Assembly (NCBI GenBank): GCA_002914805.1
Contig: JXTB01000516.1
Location: 180,287-244,286, forward strand
DNA length: 64,000 nucleotides
Direction: 5' to 3'
Source of the DNA: Parasponia andersonii
Taxonomy: Eukaryota; Streptophyta; Magnoliopsida; Rosales; Cannabaceae
The notes beneath the pieces were generated by a model, which saw only the letters and a list, made by a program, of their open reading frames with translations, made no database searches and was not told where the DNA came from. Below are positions 47,017 to 57,974 of this stretch, piece after piece (positions within the stretch are counted from its first letter, which is position 1; the number at the start of each line of letters is the position of its first letter). A program made the translations under genes and the position numbers.

Positions 47017-48500
47017 ATGGTGAACCCAAACAATTTTTAAAACTTTTCATATGAGGGGTATTCAACTACTAGACTACCATTTTTTAATGGAACAGATTTT
47101 AATTATTGGAAAAATATGATACTTATATATCTACAAACTCGCTACTACCAAAGGTCTATTTTTTTTTTTTAAAGAAAAAGGTTTATGATAAATTTGCTGA
47201 TAAAGAAATTGATGAATATGATGTAAATGATAAAATTTCTTTTTCAAAAAACGGTAGAACTATGCATATTTTGATTTGTTGTATAGATAGAGATATATTT
47301 AATAATGTTAAAAAAGTCACAAATACTCATAAAATGTGGAATATACTTGAAGTGTCGTATCAAGGCACAAATTCTATGAAAGAGACAAAAATCAATATTC
47401 TTACACGCCGATATGAATTATTCAAGATGTATAAAGATGAACCTATTGCTTAAATGTTTACTAGATTTACTATTATTATAACTCTCTTAATGCTCTTGGA
47501 AAATTGTTCTCTAACATAGATTTAGTGCATAAAGTGCTTAGGAGTCTTCCTAAAGCGTATTTAAGCAAAGTGGTGGCAATTCAAGAAGCTAGAGATCTCA
47601 CTAAACTTCCTCTAAAAGAACTCATGGGTTCGCTCATGACACATGAGATCTTGATAAAAGAAAGCAATGAAGGAGATCAAGAAGACAACATGTGCTTCAT
47701 GGCAATAGAAAACAAGGTAAGCTCACTTGATCCTAAAAGTAAATTTCATAATGTTAGTGATACTAGTAGTGAGTTTAGTGATAGTGATTGTAATTTGTCA
47801 TATGAAAACTTGTTGAGTGATTTCACTGATTTACACAAAAATTATGAAAAACTCATTTTCAAGAACAATGCTCTCAAAAAGGAAATTCTTAGTTTTTCAA
47901 AAATAGTTGAAGAGTTTACTAAAGGAAAGAAAGTGAAATTGCCTTGTAGGGCTTGTGATGTTTTGTCAAAAGAAAATGCTTCCTTAAATGACAAGATTTT
48001 TGACTTGACCAACATTGTCCATAAGTTCACCAGTGGAAAGAAAAATTTTGATTTAATGCTTGGTGGACAAAAAAGTATTTTTGACAAAGGAAGTATTGGA
48101 TATAAATCTTCTTTAAAACAAAAATATCTCAAGAACTATTTTGTGAAAGCTAGTACAAATGACACAAAGCACACTTGCACTTATTGCAATCAAGATGGAC
48201 ATACTAGTTTTTCATGTTTTGTAAAGAAAAATACATATTTTGGTAGAAAACTAGCTTAGGTACCAAAGAGTTCTAAGACTAACTCCCAAGGACCTAAAGA
48301 TATGTGGATACTAAAAATCCATACTTGAATCTTTGTTATAGGAACAAGCAAGAAAGTGGGTGCTCCAAGAAAAAAACCAATGACTTCACCAAGCTCTCAA
48401 CTTTTACAAAGAAATAATAGTGGATATTTTTTTTTGGAGACAACACAAAAAGCAAGATCATGTGCATAAGTAATTTTGAAAAAACGAATAAATGATGTTG
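47017..48500 (+). pseudogene. Copia gag and protease remnant
   Basis: ATG at 47017 gives MVNPNNF then TAA. Further on, gag is clear: NGTDFNYWKNMILIYLQT (another frame), MWNILEVSYQGTNSMKETKI, and 47504-48259 with LPKAYLSKVVAIQEARDLTK, ending in a zinc knuckle CTYCNQDGHTSFSC (CX2CX4HX4C). After TAG at 48259 the protease start remains: ESGCSKKKTNDFTKLSTF and FFFGDNTKSKIMC, where the catalytic Asp of D-S-G is Glu. At least three breaks make it a pseudogene. Nothing of integrase or RT follows. Confidence 0.8.
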
Positions 48501-50258
48501 TTGTAGGTTTGATATTTAAGCTTGAATGATTGGAGTTTAACGACAAATCAAAAGATGATGATTAAGTTCAACCTCAACACAAAGAAGATGAAGAGCTTTT
48601 GCAAGGATAGTATGGGTGATTTTATTTGAATTATTTATAAGTATAAATTTGATTGACATATTAATCGCTTTTATATTATTCAAATAGTGTGCACAATGCA
48701 TATTGCTTAAACTCTTATATTTGTACAAGTACTTGATAGTTTTTATATGATAAACACTATGCATAATTAATTGAATTATTTTACCTATATTGGTATTGTA
48801 TTTGAACTCAAAATGATGCATTACTTAAATTCAATGTTTACACTTTGTAATTTTATCATTTCGTATTTTTACGCATGATTTATTTTATGGGAACAATTTT
48901 TTTTTTTATGAATATCACATATAAGATTCTCATTTTCTTTCAAAACATGATTTGTTATATTTTATTTTTTCTGAATATCTATTTCTTATGGTTGTCTAAA
49001 CTTAGATAACATATCATGTTTGGATTGGATACTTGTTATTAGTTACTTATTCATATTTTTACTTTACATTTGTTAATTAGTATCAATCTTATCCTTCATT
49101 TTTACGCAACTTTTTAATGATATCAAAAAGAGAAGAAGAATATGTTTTTGATTTAAATGATTTCAATTGGTATCAAGTTAGTCATTTTTTCTTTGATTTA
49201 TTACTTTACTTGGTATCAACTTGGTATAATTTTTCAAAATACAATTAGTATCTATTGGCATAGTTTTAATTGGTGTCAAACTTGGTTATTCTTTTTCTTC
49301 AAATATAATTGGTAAATTTTTTTAAAAATTAATTGGTATCCATTATTGATATCTCTCATATATGATTGATCTTTTCTTACTTTGGTTTTTGACATTTTGA
49401 TCATGATTCATACATTGAGGGGGAGCATATTTATAATTTTCTTATGCTAAATTCTTCATTATCATTTTCCATAAATTGTGATATGCTCTTCATAGTTTGA
49501 TGAAAATGAAGAAAAAGAAATTCTTTTACTTTTGTGTTTAAATGATTTTAATTTCTCCTCTATGCTTTGTGATAATTATACTTGGAGAAAGATATTGTCA
49601 ACAAGTGAAATATTTAAAGCATTCATGATCTTGATTTGATGAAACTTTTTTTACATAGAATATGCTATACTTTTCATACTCTTTGGCATCACATTGTTGT
49701 TCAATCTTATGTTTGACATTGTTATTCTTATTTTGTAGATTGTTCAATCCTAGCTTCCTCTATATCTCTTTATTGCTTAACTTGTCATATTATTTTTTAC
49801 ATGTAGAGAAAATTGTTTAAGCATTACTCTTTTATATACTTTTGTCATGAATTCAAATGAAGAAAGTAGTATAGTAAATTCATATGGGGAGAATCATATT
49901 TTAAAGATAAATTAGTTTTTATGCAATATCTAGTTTGATATTTATCTCTATCTTTTTAATGATGTCAAGAAGGGGAAAATAATGTTAATTTATGAATATG
50001 AGAAGAAAACATTCATTTATGAGTGTGCATAGTTTAAGGGGGAGAACCTTTTTTAGCACACATTTCTAATTTTCTCATAATATACTTATGATGCTTAATT
50101 GAGTTAAAAAGGGGAGCAAATCCCTTTAACTTTGTCAAGCATATTTTGAGGTGGAGCTTAAAATATGGTAAATATTAAGATAAACTTGTCAAATTTCATT
50201 TTTTCATATCCTTATTGCATATTTTTTTTATCTCATAAATCAATTTTTATCATCATCA
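48501..50258 (+). other. Non-coding 3' region of Copia element
   Basis: AT-rich, no credible ORF. Two features stand out: a cluster of attggtatc/cttggtatc phrases at about 49078-49340, which echo the primer-site neighbourhood, and about six purine tracts (gagggggagc 49417, atggggagaa 49885, aaggggaaaa 49970, aagggggagaa 50036, aaaaaggggagc 50106, gaggtggagc 50149) before the real tract at 50259. Confidence 0.6.
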
Positions 50259-50271
50259 AAAAGGGGGAGAT
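50259..50271 (+). promoter_or_regulatory. Polypurine tract of Copia element
   Basis: aaaagggggagatt ends where the 3' LTR (TGTTGAG) begins at 50272. Confidence 0.85.
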
Positions 50272-51785
50272 TGTTGAGAAATTAAAGTTTCATTCTTACT
50301 CACTCTTATTTTGAAGATAACAAACATTTGATTTAGTACTAATGATTTAACTTAAGTGTGAAGTGAAATAGTGTTAAAGTTCTACCTCAAGTTAATCAAG
50401 AAATCAAGCTTGAAGAAGAATGCATATGGACATATTAGAATCAAGCTTGAAGATGAGCAATCAAGATACAAGTTTGTATTTAGATAGGGTATATTTATAC
50501 TTAGTCTTGTATTTGATTTAGTTCATTGCACATAAATTTTCTTTGCATTAGCTCATACTTTCAAAAGAATTCTCAAAAATCTTTCAAATGAATTTTCAAA
50601 CAAATCTTCAAAGAATTAGCTAAACTTTAAATCCACTAATTCTTAATTGTTTGAAAATAAATATCATTTCTATTCTAGTCCCTATATTCTCAAAATTATA
50701 TTTTTTAATGTTAAAATGATTTGAAAAAGAAAGTTTTAAGAACGACCAAAAATTGTTTCAAAGAAACTAAAAATAGGTTTCTGACCAATTTTGGTCAACC
50801 AAGCTTGGTCGACCAAAATAACGGCCAAAAATGACCGTTGGAGTTGCATGTCAGACTCTAACAGCTAGTTTTTTAGTCAACCAAAATCATTTCTGATCGA
50901 CCAAAATTTTGGCAGCAAGTTACTAACAGTCGAAAACGGCTAGTTTTTAAAGATGCCTTTAAACAGAGTCAAGTTTGATGACTTAGAACAAGAGAATACG
51001 AACCTATATTGATACTCAATTAGCTTCTAAGTGCAAAAGCTCTCTTTTACTCAAATTTAACTTTCAAATCATATTAAACCAATCTTAGAGCATCTATAGT
51101 GCATTGTTCTCAAATCTCTTAAGCCAAAATTGTATTAATTACTTTGTGAGGAGAATTTTTGAGTGAGTGTTCACTCTTGTTTATTGAAAAACTATTGAGT
51201 GTGAGGTGAGATTGCTACCGGATTCATAAATAACTCGATTTAGGTGAGGTTACCACCAGAGTCATAAACAACCCGTGAGTTGGTGAGATTGGCACTATTG
51301 TGAAAACAGTCTGTATAGGTGAGGTTTTCAGCAGAGTTAAAACAATCCGAGATTAGGTGTGACAGAGCCGGAGTCAAGACTATTGTAAAGGCTAGGGTGT
51401 GCCAAAGAAAAATTCACTCTATTTGTAAAAAGGTCGATCAGGCCCATAATCTTGATCCGATAGTGGAAAGCTCAAAGCAAGTTGCCGAGGGCCGGAGATA
51501 TAGGCAAACCGTCATGTTTGTCGAACCTCGTAAAAACTGAGTTTATACTTTCTCTATCCTTATACTCTTTACTTTATTGCAAGCTATTTAATTGAGTGTT
51601 TGATATTTAGTATGCTTAATGTACTTGCTATTATTGCTATATATTTGGCATTATTGTTGATTTAGCAAAAAAGTTTCAAAATAGTGGTCTATGGTTTTGA
51701 ATAATTGAAAATTTTCTTAAAATATTTTAAAACACAATTCACCCTCCCTCTTGGGTTGTCAATTTTGGGCTAATAATAGCTAACA
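50272..51785 (+). repeat. 3' LTR of Copia element
   Basis: 1,514 bp, from TGTTGAGAAATTAAAG to AATAGCTAACA, with intact terminal CA. Compared with the 5' LTR it has a small insertion near its start (ttcattcttactcactctt) and scattered substitutions. The 73-codon ORF at 51319 is a chance frame inside the LTR. Confidence 0.9.
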
Positions 51786-51926
51786 TAAAAATCATTACAC
51801 TTTAGCCCTACAAAAATTATATTTTGGCCTTCAATTTTGAAAATCTTCTTCACTTTAGTCCCCCATTATTTTATTCCAAAAATTCAAAAAAGACTAAAAT
51901 ATGCTTGAAAAATCTGGGTTTTTATA

Positions 51927-52276
51927 CTCTTCCCTCTTTAAAGGAATTTTGTCCTGAAATTTAAATACAAACCAGGGAGTATGAAAAGAGTGATAGCTCA
52001 CCTATAAGTACTAGGACCCTAACACCAAAGGTTGAAAATAGTAGCCTTAAGTCGTTGAGTACCCAAAGTGATAATAGCGACAATCAAGAATGGATGTTAA
52101 GGATACGTGATCTCGAGAACCTTTACATTGATGGTTAGGCACCGTATGCCAGTAGGCTGACAAATGTCAGATACAAGATTCTCATCTCTTTGATCATACC
52201 AAATCAATAATATCCTAGGACAACCCATTTTACCTACAAAGAAAATCATGTCCTAAACAATCATCGAGTCAAAGGC
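51927..52276 (-). other. Residual internal sequence of minus-strand gypsy element
   Basis: In element orientation this ends ...aggacaaaattcctttaaagagggaagag, a typical gypsy 3' internal end with its polypurine tract, directly before the LTR start at 51926. The remainder (to 52276) carries no recognisable reading frame and is cut by the solo LTR. Confidence 0.5.
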
Positions 52277-52499
52277 TGTAAAAATCCGGAATTTTCGAGG
52301 GTAATTTGGATATTTTTCTAATTTTCTGGATAATATATTGTGGGGACTAATTTGCAAAAGTTTTGTACAGAGGGACTAAATTGCAAATTTTGGGGTACTA
52401 AATTGATAGAGATTTGAAATTTTAGGGACTTATGTGCAATTATTGAAAAATTGCACAGCCCTATAAGGTTGGGCCATGTGGCCCTGCTCAACCAATCCC

Positions 52500-52588
<89 letters not shown>

Positions 52589-54563
52589 CGAAAATCTCTT
52601 TCTCTCTCCTCTCTCGGATCCCTCTCAGCCGCACCACCACAGGACCGCCTCCGGCCACCGTCCACCACCCCAACCAGCCGGCGAGCCTCCGCCAGGTTGC
52701 CACGAAGCTCCGCCGCCCCTCGCTGCTTACTGCTGCCGCATGTGTCGCCAGAAAAAGCCATTGATGCCGTTTTGACCCATTTCGGTTTTTCCGTCACCGA
52801 CGACGATTCCGGCCACCTTTTGGCCTCAAACTAGTCCCTTTGGATTCGTATCGTCGCAAGGATCATCAAGGTATATATATCTTAACTCCATTTTGCCCGG
52901 ATTGAAAGTTGCCATTTTTGATCATTTCGAGTTTATGGTTGTTGTTCTCGATCCGGCCGTTGGATTGTGTTTTTGATTGCATTTTTGGAATGTACTCGGA
53001 AAATGGAGAAGTTTGATATATATATATATATATATTGTGTAGTTTGGTGATCGGCATGAAAATCGATATCGGACGGTCGAGATTTTGTCTCGTTTTGCGT
53101 GCCACCGGTCCGGTGTGGACCCAGACTTGAATTGGACAAGTTATATGTCTAACCTAGCTATTTTGAGTGCTAGGAATTCAGTGAAGAAGTCCGTTTGTGG
53201 AATTGAAGCTCCGGTGAGAAAGTTGGTTTTTCGCACGAGGACGATCGAGGGCTTGGAATTGGTTCCTGACCCTCCGGGCGATCGTCAACGACACCTTAAG
53301 GACTTAATAGCGTGGTGTCGTTATTCTGTTGAGGTAGGGGTTTAGTTACCTTCGTTTTATACCGTTTTTGAGTTAAAACTTATTTTCTGCTGCATATAAG
53401 AACAAGTATGTTTTTTTAATGATTTGAATTATATGTGATGGAATCTGGTTATACGATATATACTGTACTGCTCTGGGAATTTGCTGTGTGCAAGTTATTT
53501 TAGGTATATCAAAAATAGGGCCGTTATACTGCCCGTTTTTCTATAAAATCCTATTATGCATGTTTTACTGAAAAACCAGAGTACAGTAGTTTTTACACTT
53601 CAGTTCTGTATTACACGTGTCATAGGATCATACATGAGCACCGTGTTAGCATCGTGGGTTTTACAGTGTGGCGCTGCGTGCCCCACCATGGGTGAAAGTC
53701 TGTAAACTTGTGCGAGGTCTTGTTACTCTGATTACCTCCCTATTTGGCAGGTGTAGGCAATTCGGTTGTCCCTCCAGGTTTGGTAGGCGACACATGGGTG
53801 TCCCCTCTGAGTATGGACTTAGGTATCTGGTAGGCTGTTAGGTACACTTAGTGCCATCATCCTGAGTTTCCACAGAAGAGGAGATGTGGGCTCATGGGTA
53901 TAGGTTGATTTGTGTCATGTGCATATAGAGTGATGGTTTTGATTATACTGTTACATATTTATTGGCTCCCGGTCTGGATTATATATATATATATATATAT
54001 ATGTGTGTATGTATGTTTTGGATTTGAACTAACCATGCAGGAGATTCCCATCACTGAACTGGTTTTCCCCGAGGTAACTATTTTCCGACTGGGCATTGTA
54101 TACTCACCCCCCCTACCTTCCTCCTCAGGTGGTGTCCAGTGCGATCTTGGTGATCAAGAGGAGTAAGAGGTCATCCTGATTACAGTTCGTCTCTTGGTAA
54201 TGCTAGGAGTTTGTTGTCGTAGTCTTTGGACTATTTGGATTTTGTGTTAGCATTGAACAAAGATTACTGTTTTCTATTTTGTCTGCAAACTTATGTATGC
54301 TATTCTGGTATTTGACTTTTTGGTGGATGATGATGATGCTGGGTTTTGTATTTAATTTCATGTTTTTAAGTAATTGTTTAATTTATGTTTGATGGTGTAT
54401 ACGAACTGTGGGAGTAGTTCACGGGATGGAATTCCGATTATTTTATTTAAATGGACTGTTTTTATAAAAACTAGAACTTTTGATACTTTTCAAATAAATT
54501 AAAAAATTTCTCACCTTTGTGAAATTCCCCTTCTGCCACTAGCTCAGGTTTTGGGTCATGACA
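52277..54563 (+). mobile_element. 2,287-bp gypsy-type solo LTR
   Basis: Begins TGTAAAAATCCGG, ends GGGTCATGACA, and is flanked by perfect 5-bp duplications AAGGC (52272-52276 and 54564-54568) with no internal region, so it is a solo LTR left by recombination. It carries a ~78-bp (TC)n tract followed by a GC-rich, Pro/Ser-coding-like leader and a donor-like aag|gtatat at 52868-52873. A related degenerate LTR is at 15440-16783 and an inverted one at 42896-51926. ORFs through the CT tract are artefacts. Confidence 0.85.
52508..52586. repeat. (TC)n microsatellite
   Basis: About 39 TC units in the solo LTR leader. The length may be approximate in any assembly. It creates spurious Ser-Leu and Arg-Glu repeat ORFs on both strands. 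Confidence 0.95.
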
Positions 54564-54568
54564 AAGGC

Positions 54569-54853
54569 TCTACAGAGACTCTCTTTTCAACACGGATTAT
54601 ACCTAGCAGAGTTTCAAATGGGAAACAAACCCTCATATTACACGACACAAGATAAACGACTCTATGAAATGAAGGCAACAAGGAAAGTCTAATAACTCAC
54701 AACCAATTTCTATTCTCCAATTATAGTGGGGAGCAACAATCAGCAAAAACCGTTGCTAGCCAAATGCATGACTAGAACACCTTGATGGAAAATCACCAAA
54801 ACAAAAATATGAGTGTAAATTTCAACCTCAAATATAAGTATCCAAATTATGAG
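54569..54853. other. Unassigned DNA between solo LTR and right duplicated segment
   Basis: About 285 bp with no gene seen. It may be the remaining body of the minus-strand gypsy element into which the solo LTR inserted; I could not match it to a coding domain. Confidence 0.35.
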
Positions 54854-54980
54854 GAAATGAGAGATAACAAGAGAAATAAATTGGTGGCAATAGAGCCACT
54901 TTAATAACAATAATAATAATTGGTACACAAGTTAATTCTCTACTAAAGAAGAGAGTCTCAATGAAGCCGAGTATATATAT

Positions 54981-55205
54981 AGGTTGCTAATCTAATAGGT
55001 ATTTTTTTTTTTACCTATGTGTAGGTATTTTTTTTAGTCATTAGATTATCATCTAACAGTATTCTAATGAGGTGTATGAAAAAACATGCATCATTAATGC
55101 TATTCTCTTTATTACTTTTTATTATAAAAATATGTGCATAATAAATTTTCATTCCCCAAAATGATAATAATATATAGGTAAAAAAAAATATCTACTAAAT
55201 TGGTT
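54981..55205 (-). mobile_element. (TA)n-flanked MITE, copy 3
   Basis: About 225 bp, from aggttgctaatctaataggt to tctactaaattggtt, with inverted ends; reverse orientation relative to copies 1 and 4. It shares its site with copy 2 in the other duplicated segment. Confidence 0.65.
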
Positions 55206-55325
55206 GAGATGAGAATACGTGGCCATCGGAGATTGTTTTTAGAGCTACTAATTTTTGTTATGAAACAAATATATTTAAGTTACAATTGGTGTTGGACGTG
55301 TATATACATATATATATATATATAT

Positions 55326-55569
55326 AGGTACCAATCCAGTAGGTATTTCTTTTTTTACTTATGCGTAGGTATCAATTTGGTCAATGAAAATTTAGCATGC
55401 ACATTTTTTTATTGTAAAAAATAAGAGAGAGAAAGAGTATTAATGATGCACGTCTTTTCATGCACTTCATTATAGTCATTGGATCACCATTAGATGGTGA
55501 TCCAACAGCTAAAAAAAAAATACCCACCCATAGGTAAAGAAAAAAAAATACCTATTGGATTGGCAACCT
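55326..55569 (+). mobile_element. (TA)n-flanked MITE, copy 4 (with empty site at 42 kb)
   Basis: About 244 bp, from aggtaccaatccagtaggta to cctattggattggcaacct: inverted ends of about 35 bp including poly(A)/poly(T). It is flanked by (TA)n on both sides. The left duplicated segment has only a short (TA)n run here (about 42473-42491), so this copy inserted after the duplication. Confidence 0.75.
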
Positions 55570-56212
55570 ATATATATATATATATATATATATTTATTTA
55601 TTTATTTATTTATTTATATTTATATAGCAAATTATTTCATATTTATTGCCTAAAAAGTAATGAATTTTGAAGACTTGTATAAAGTTTTCAGACGTTATTG
55701 ATGTAGAATCCGATTACTTTTAACAAATGTTTTCAGAAAATAAATTTTCAAAACCAAACTAGCTAGGGCTGAGTATATCCCATATGCTGACAAACAACTA
55801 GATCCCATATATCCCAAATATATATATATATATATATATCATATATCATATATATGATGTGTGTCACAACGAATTGATTAATAATAATCCCTCTAGAGAA
55901 CGATTATAATCTTTATAAAGTTGATAATTAAATTAAAGGTGACAAACAACAACAGCCAAAATTAAAGAACAAAGACTAAATTAAAAATACGAGATTGAAA
56001 AAAAAAAAAAGAAAGAAAAAGAAAAAATCGGGTTGGTGCCCCAGAGGATTATGGTAACTCTTTTCAAATGACAATTACCCCTTTCTCTCTAGCTGCATGC
56101 TTGTTTGCGTGGTTACATATATATTGACATTTGTATCTATAATATGCTTCTGTATATATTTGACGTTTATATATTTTTCACATAGACATATAGCTATGTG
56201 GTTCTCCAATCA

Positions 56213-56827
56213 CTAAAGCTTAAGAGTTAAGTCCAACTCTTCAACATTGGAACTCATGACTCCATCATCAGCACCACTAATCCCTTGCTCGGTTCCAATT
56301 GCCAAAGTCAACTCAAGAGATGGCATCAACTTTAGATTATACTCACCACTAGGCTTTCGATAATAAGCATCATGATCATAATAATAACAATTACTAGCAC
56401 TATTACCACTCTTTCGATCTGGACCAACCGGTTCTTCCAACAATGATCCACTATCCATGCCGGTTCGGCCCGACCGACCGGTTCGAACATCGTACAATCC
56501 GAGCCCCGGATTCCTTTCCTCCATCGTGGTAGTAATAGTAGTAGTAGTAGTATTACTATTAACTAAGGCGATACTTTTCAAGTTTTCTAAACGTTGTCGT
56601 ATGAACCGCAAGCGGACGTCGTTTCGCTCCTTGCGGTGTGCGTTTTGGTGGCCTCCTAAGGCTTGAGGTGTGGGGAACGCTCGGGAGCAGAGGGAGCATA
56701 CGTGATTATTACTACTTGTGCTCAACCCTAGCCATGCACCCTGTACGGCCACACTACTCCTCCGGTGGTACGACATGTACGGCTCTGTCGTTGAGCTTTC
56801 AGCCGAGTTGGTTTTTCTCATGAACAA
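56213..56827 (-). CDS. Single C2H2 zinc-finger protein with C-terminal EAR motif
   Basis: 204 residues, intronless, ATG 56827 to TAG 56213. One plant C2H2 finger, CSLCSRAFPTPQALGGHQNA H (Cys44, Cys47, His60, His64), has the QALGGH DNA-contact core. A basic stretch follows (RKERNDVRLRFIRQRLE, residues 65-81), then a Thr-rich and Gly/Arg-rich middle. SLELTLAIG (170-178) and the terminal EELDLTLKL (196-204) are EAR-type LxLxL motifs, known to recruit TOPLESS-type co-repressors. It most likely acts in the nucleus as a repressor, like KNUCKLES/GIS/ZFP-class proteins; the exact orthologue is not identified. A second Met at codon 3 is an alternative start. It is the only intact host gene in the window and is a paralogue of the broken gene at 24659-25300. 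Confidence 0.9.
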   Translation of the reverse strand: MFMRKTNSAESSTTEPYMSYHRRSSVAVQGAWLGLSTSSNNHVCSLCSRAFPTPQALGGHQNAHRKERNDVRLRFIRQRLENLKSIALVNSNTTTTTITTTMEERNPGLGLYDVRTGRSGRTGMDSGSLLEEPVGPDRKSGNSASNCYYYDHDAYYRKPSGEYNLKLMPSLELTLAIGTEQGISGADDGVMSSNVEELDLTLKL

Positions 56828-56983
56828 TATTTTTTTGGTTGAATGAATCGATGATAAAAGAAAATGGACAAATATGGAAAAAGATCACTATAGAGAAGTA
56901 AAGATGAGTAAGAAAGTTGAGAACAAGAAGGGGAAAAAAAAATGTAGATGGGCAATAGTGGATGATCAGGAGAAGATGATACT

Positions 56984-56993
56984 CTATATATAG
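56984..56993 (-). promoter_or_regulatory. TATA box of intact zinc-finger gene
   Basis: The minus strand reads ccctCTATATATAGag about 157 bp upstream of the ATG at 56827, with an A/G-rich leader between. Position and form are typical of a plant core promoter. Confidence 0.6.
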
Positions 56994-57000
56994 AGGGACA

Positions 57001-57480
57001 TATTATATATGGGTTATTTAAATGGATTTTTTTCTCTTTAACATTGCATTTTTTGTCTAGAAAAGCATCAAAGTGTTTAGGGGGTTGATGGAAGATGACG
57101 TGGGAGGGGAAATGAGACTTGTAAGAAATGCAAGAAGTGGAGAGTGAAGAGTAGACACGTGGGGCTTTAATTAATTAAGTCAGTTGCAAAGAGTCAAAAG
57201 AGTTATAACTAGAGTTAGAGAAGTACAACTGTTCGGACACTAGGAAGTCCAAGAAAAGAAAAAATAAAAGCATGTGCTCTAATTCCTTCCACCGACTTTA
57301 GTATTGACCATGCAAAACTAGACACTAAACAGGGTCGTCACAAAGCAATACTTGCCTCGCTCGTTGATGTATATAAATATCCATAATTGCATTGAGAAAA
57401 GGAAATAAAAATTGTCTAGCGCCGGATCAATTGAACCAACTAACAAGTTGCAGCCGAAAAAAAAATGTACTTACGGGTTA
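57001..57480. other. Upstream region of intact zinc-finger gene
   Basis: About 480 bp with no ORF of note. It should hold the proximal promoter of the minus-strand gene; I see a CACGTGG-containing G-box-like element (gacacgtgggg, about 57153), also common in plant promoters. Confidence 0.45.
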
Positions 57481-57930
57481 ACTACGATACAAGAAAAAAG
57501 GCTATAGCTACGATATCTAATGTCGCCGCTATTGAAGGTCAGCCATGAAAACTTGATCAAAATTATTATAACAATGACATATATTGTCGTTGTAGGAAAA
57601 ATCTTAGCAATGACATGAGATTGTCGTCGCCATAAAATATACAGAAAAATGTGCCATTCTACAGTAATTTCATGTAAAAATAAGTATTTTTTGAGAGATT
57701 GTGAAAATATGACTCTATAACGACGACATTTGTCAATATTATAGAATTTTTTAGAACTTTTTTTTATTTAAAACAAGAATTAATTAGTATAAAAGTAAAC
57801 TTATCGTCACTATCGATAAATCCGAAAATTTGGGGGGGGGGGGGAATAGTTGACTATTGAAATTTTTGACTAAAAAGTGCTGTCAAGGTCTACAGTGACG
57901 ACTTGCTCGCTTTATAGTGGCGACAAATAA
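57481..57930 (+). mobile_element. Probable CACTA (En/Spm-type) transposon end
   Basis: actacgatacaagaaaaaagg resembles the plant CACTA terminus (CACTACAAGAAAA) with a small insertion. It is followed by many short motifs in both orientations such as atgtcgccgctat, attgtcgtcgcc, aacgacgacat, atcgtcactatcg and gtggcgaca, which look like subterminal repeats. A G run of about 13 (57833-57845) lies inside. The opposite end was not found in the window. Confidence 0.45.
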
Positions 57931-57974
57931 GTCTTAGAGAGCTCTCAGATCGTCTTCTTTGTCATTTTATTCTC

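Larger units (their letters stand above)
45459..51785 (+). mobile_element. Internally deleted Ty1/Copia element (Sirevirus-like)
   Basis: 6,327 bp with LTRs 45459-46966 and 50272-51785, a tRNA-iMet primer site at 46969, and the target duplication TAAAA (45454-45458 and 51786-51790). The interior holds gag and the start of protease, then jumps to a long non-coding 3' region; integrase, RT and RNase H are absent. Multiple polypurine-like gggggag tracts in the 3' region are a known Sirevirus trait. It inserted into the minus-strand gypsy LTR. Confidence 0.88.
42896..51926 (-). mobile_element. Large gypsy LTR in minus orientation, split by a Copia element
   Basis: The plus strand begins tatcacgacc at 42896 and ends gggtttttata at 51926; removing the Copia insertion (45459-51785) leaves about 2.7 kb. 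It is homologous to the 52277-54563 solo LTR in reverse: shared gacacccatgtgtc, ggaccta/ctaaattgcaaatt-type leader and TGTCACGAC-type end. On its right, the minus strand has aaagagggaagag directly before the LTR start, a polypurine tract, so this is the 3' LTR of a Ty3/gypsy element whose body is mostly missing. An internal ~121-bp duplication lies at 43684-43920. I suspect a Del/Tekay-type lineage. Confidence 0.65.
54854..56085. repeat. Duplicated segment, right copy (next to intact zinc-finger gene)
   Basis: Homologous to 42020-42895, but longer because of one extra MITE (55326-55569) and a block of AT-rich bases near 55965-56050. It lies immediately 3' of the intact minus-strand zinc-finger gene, so it includes that gene's downstream region. 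Confidence 0.85.

Noticed and set aside
48537-48821. 94-codon minus-strand ORF in the Copia interior
   Set aside because: AT-rich chance frame without homology features, in the non-coding 3' region.
52451-52834. Long Ser/Leu-rich and Arg/Glu-rich ORFs on both strands
   Set aside because: They are produced by the (TC)n microsatellite inside a solo LTR; no domain or splice support.
57833-57845. Run of about 13 G as a G-quadruplex signal
   Set aside because: A single homopolymer, not four G-tracts with loops; also a likely sequencing error site.
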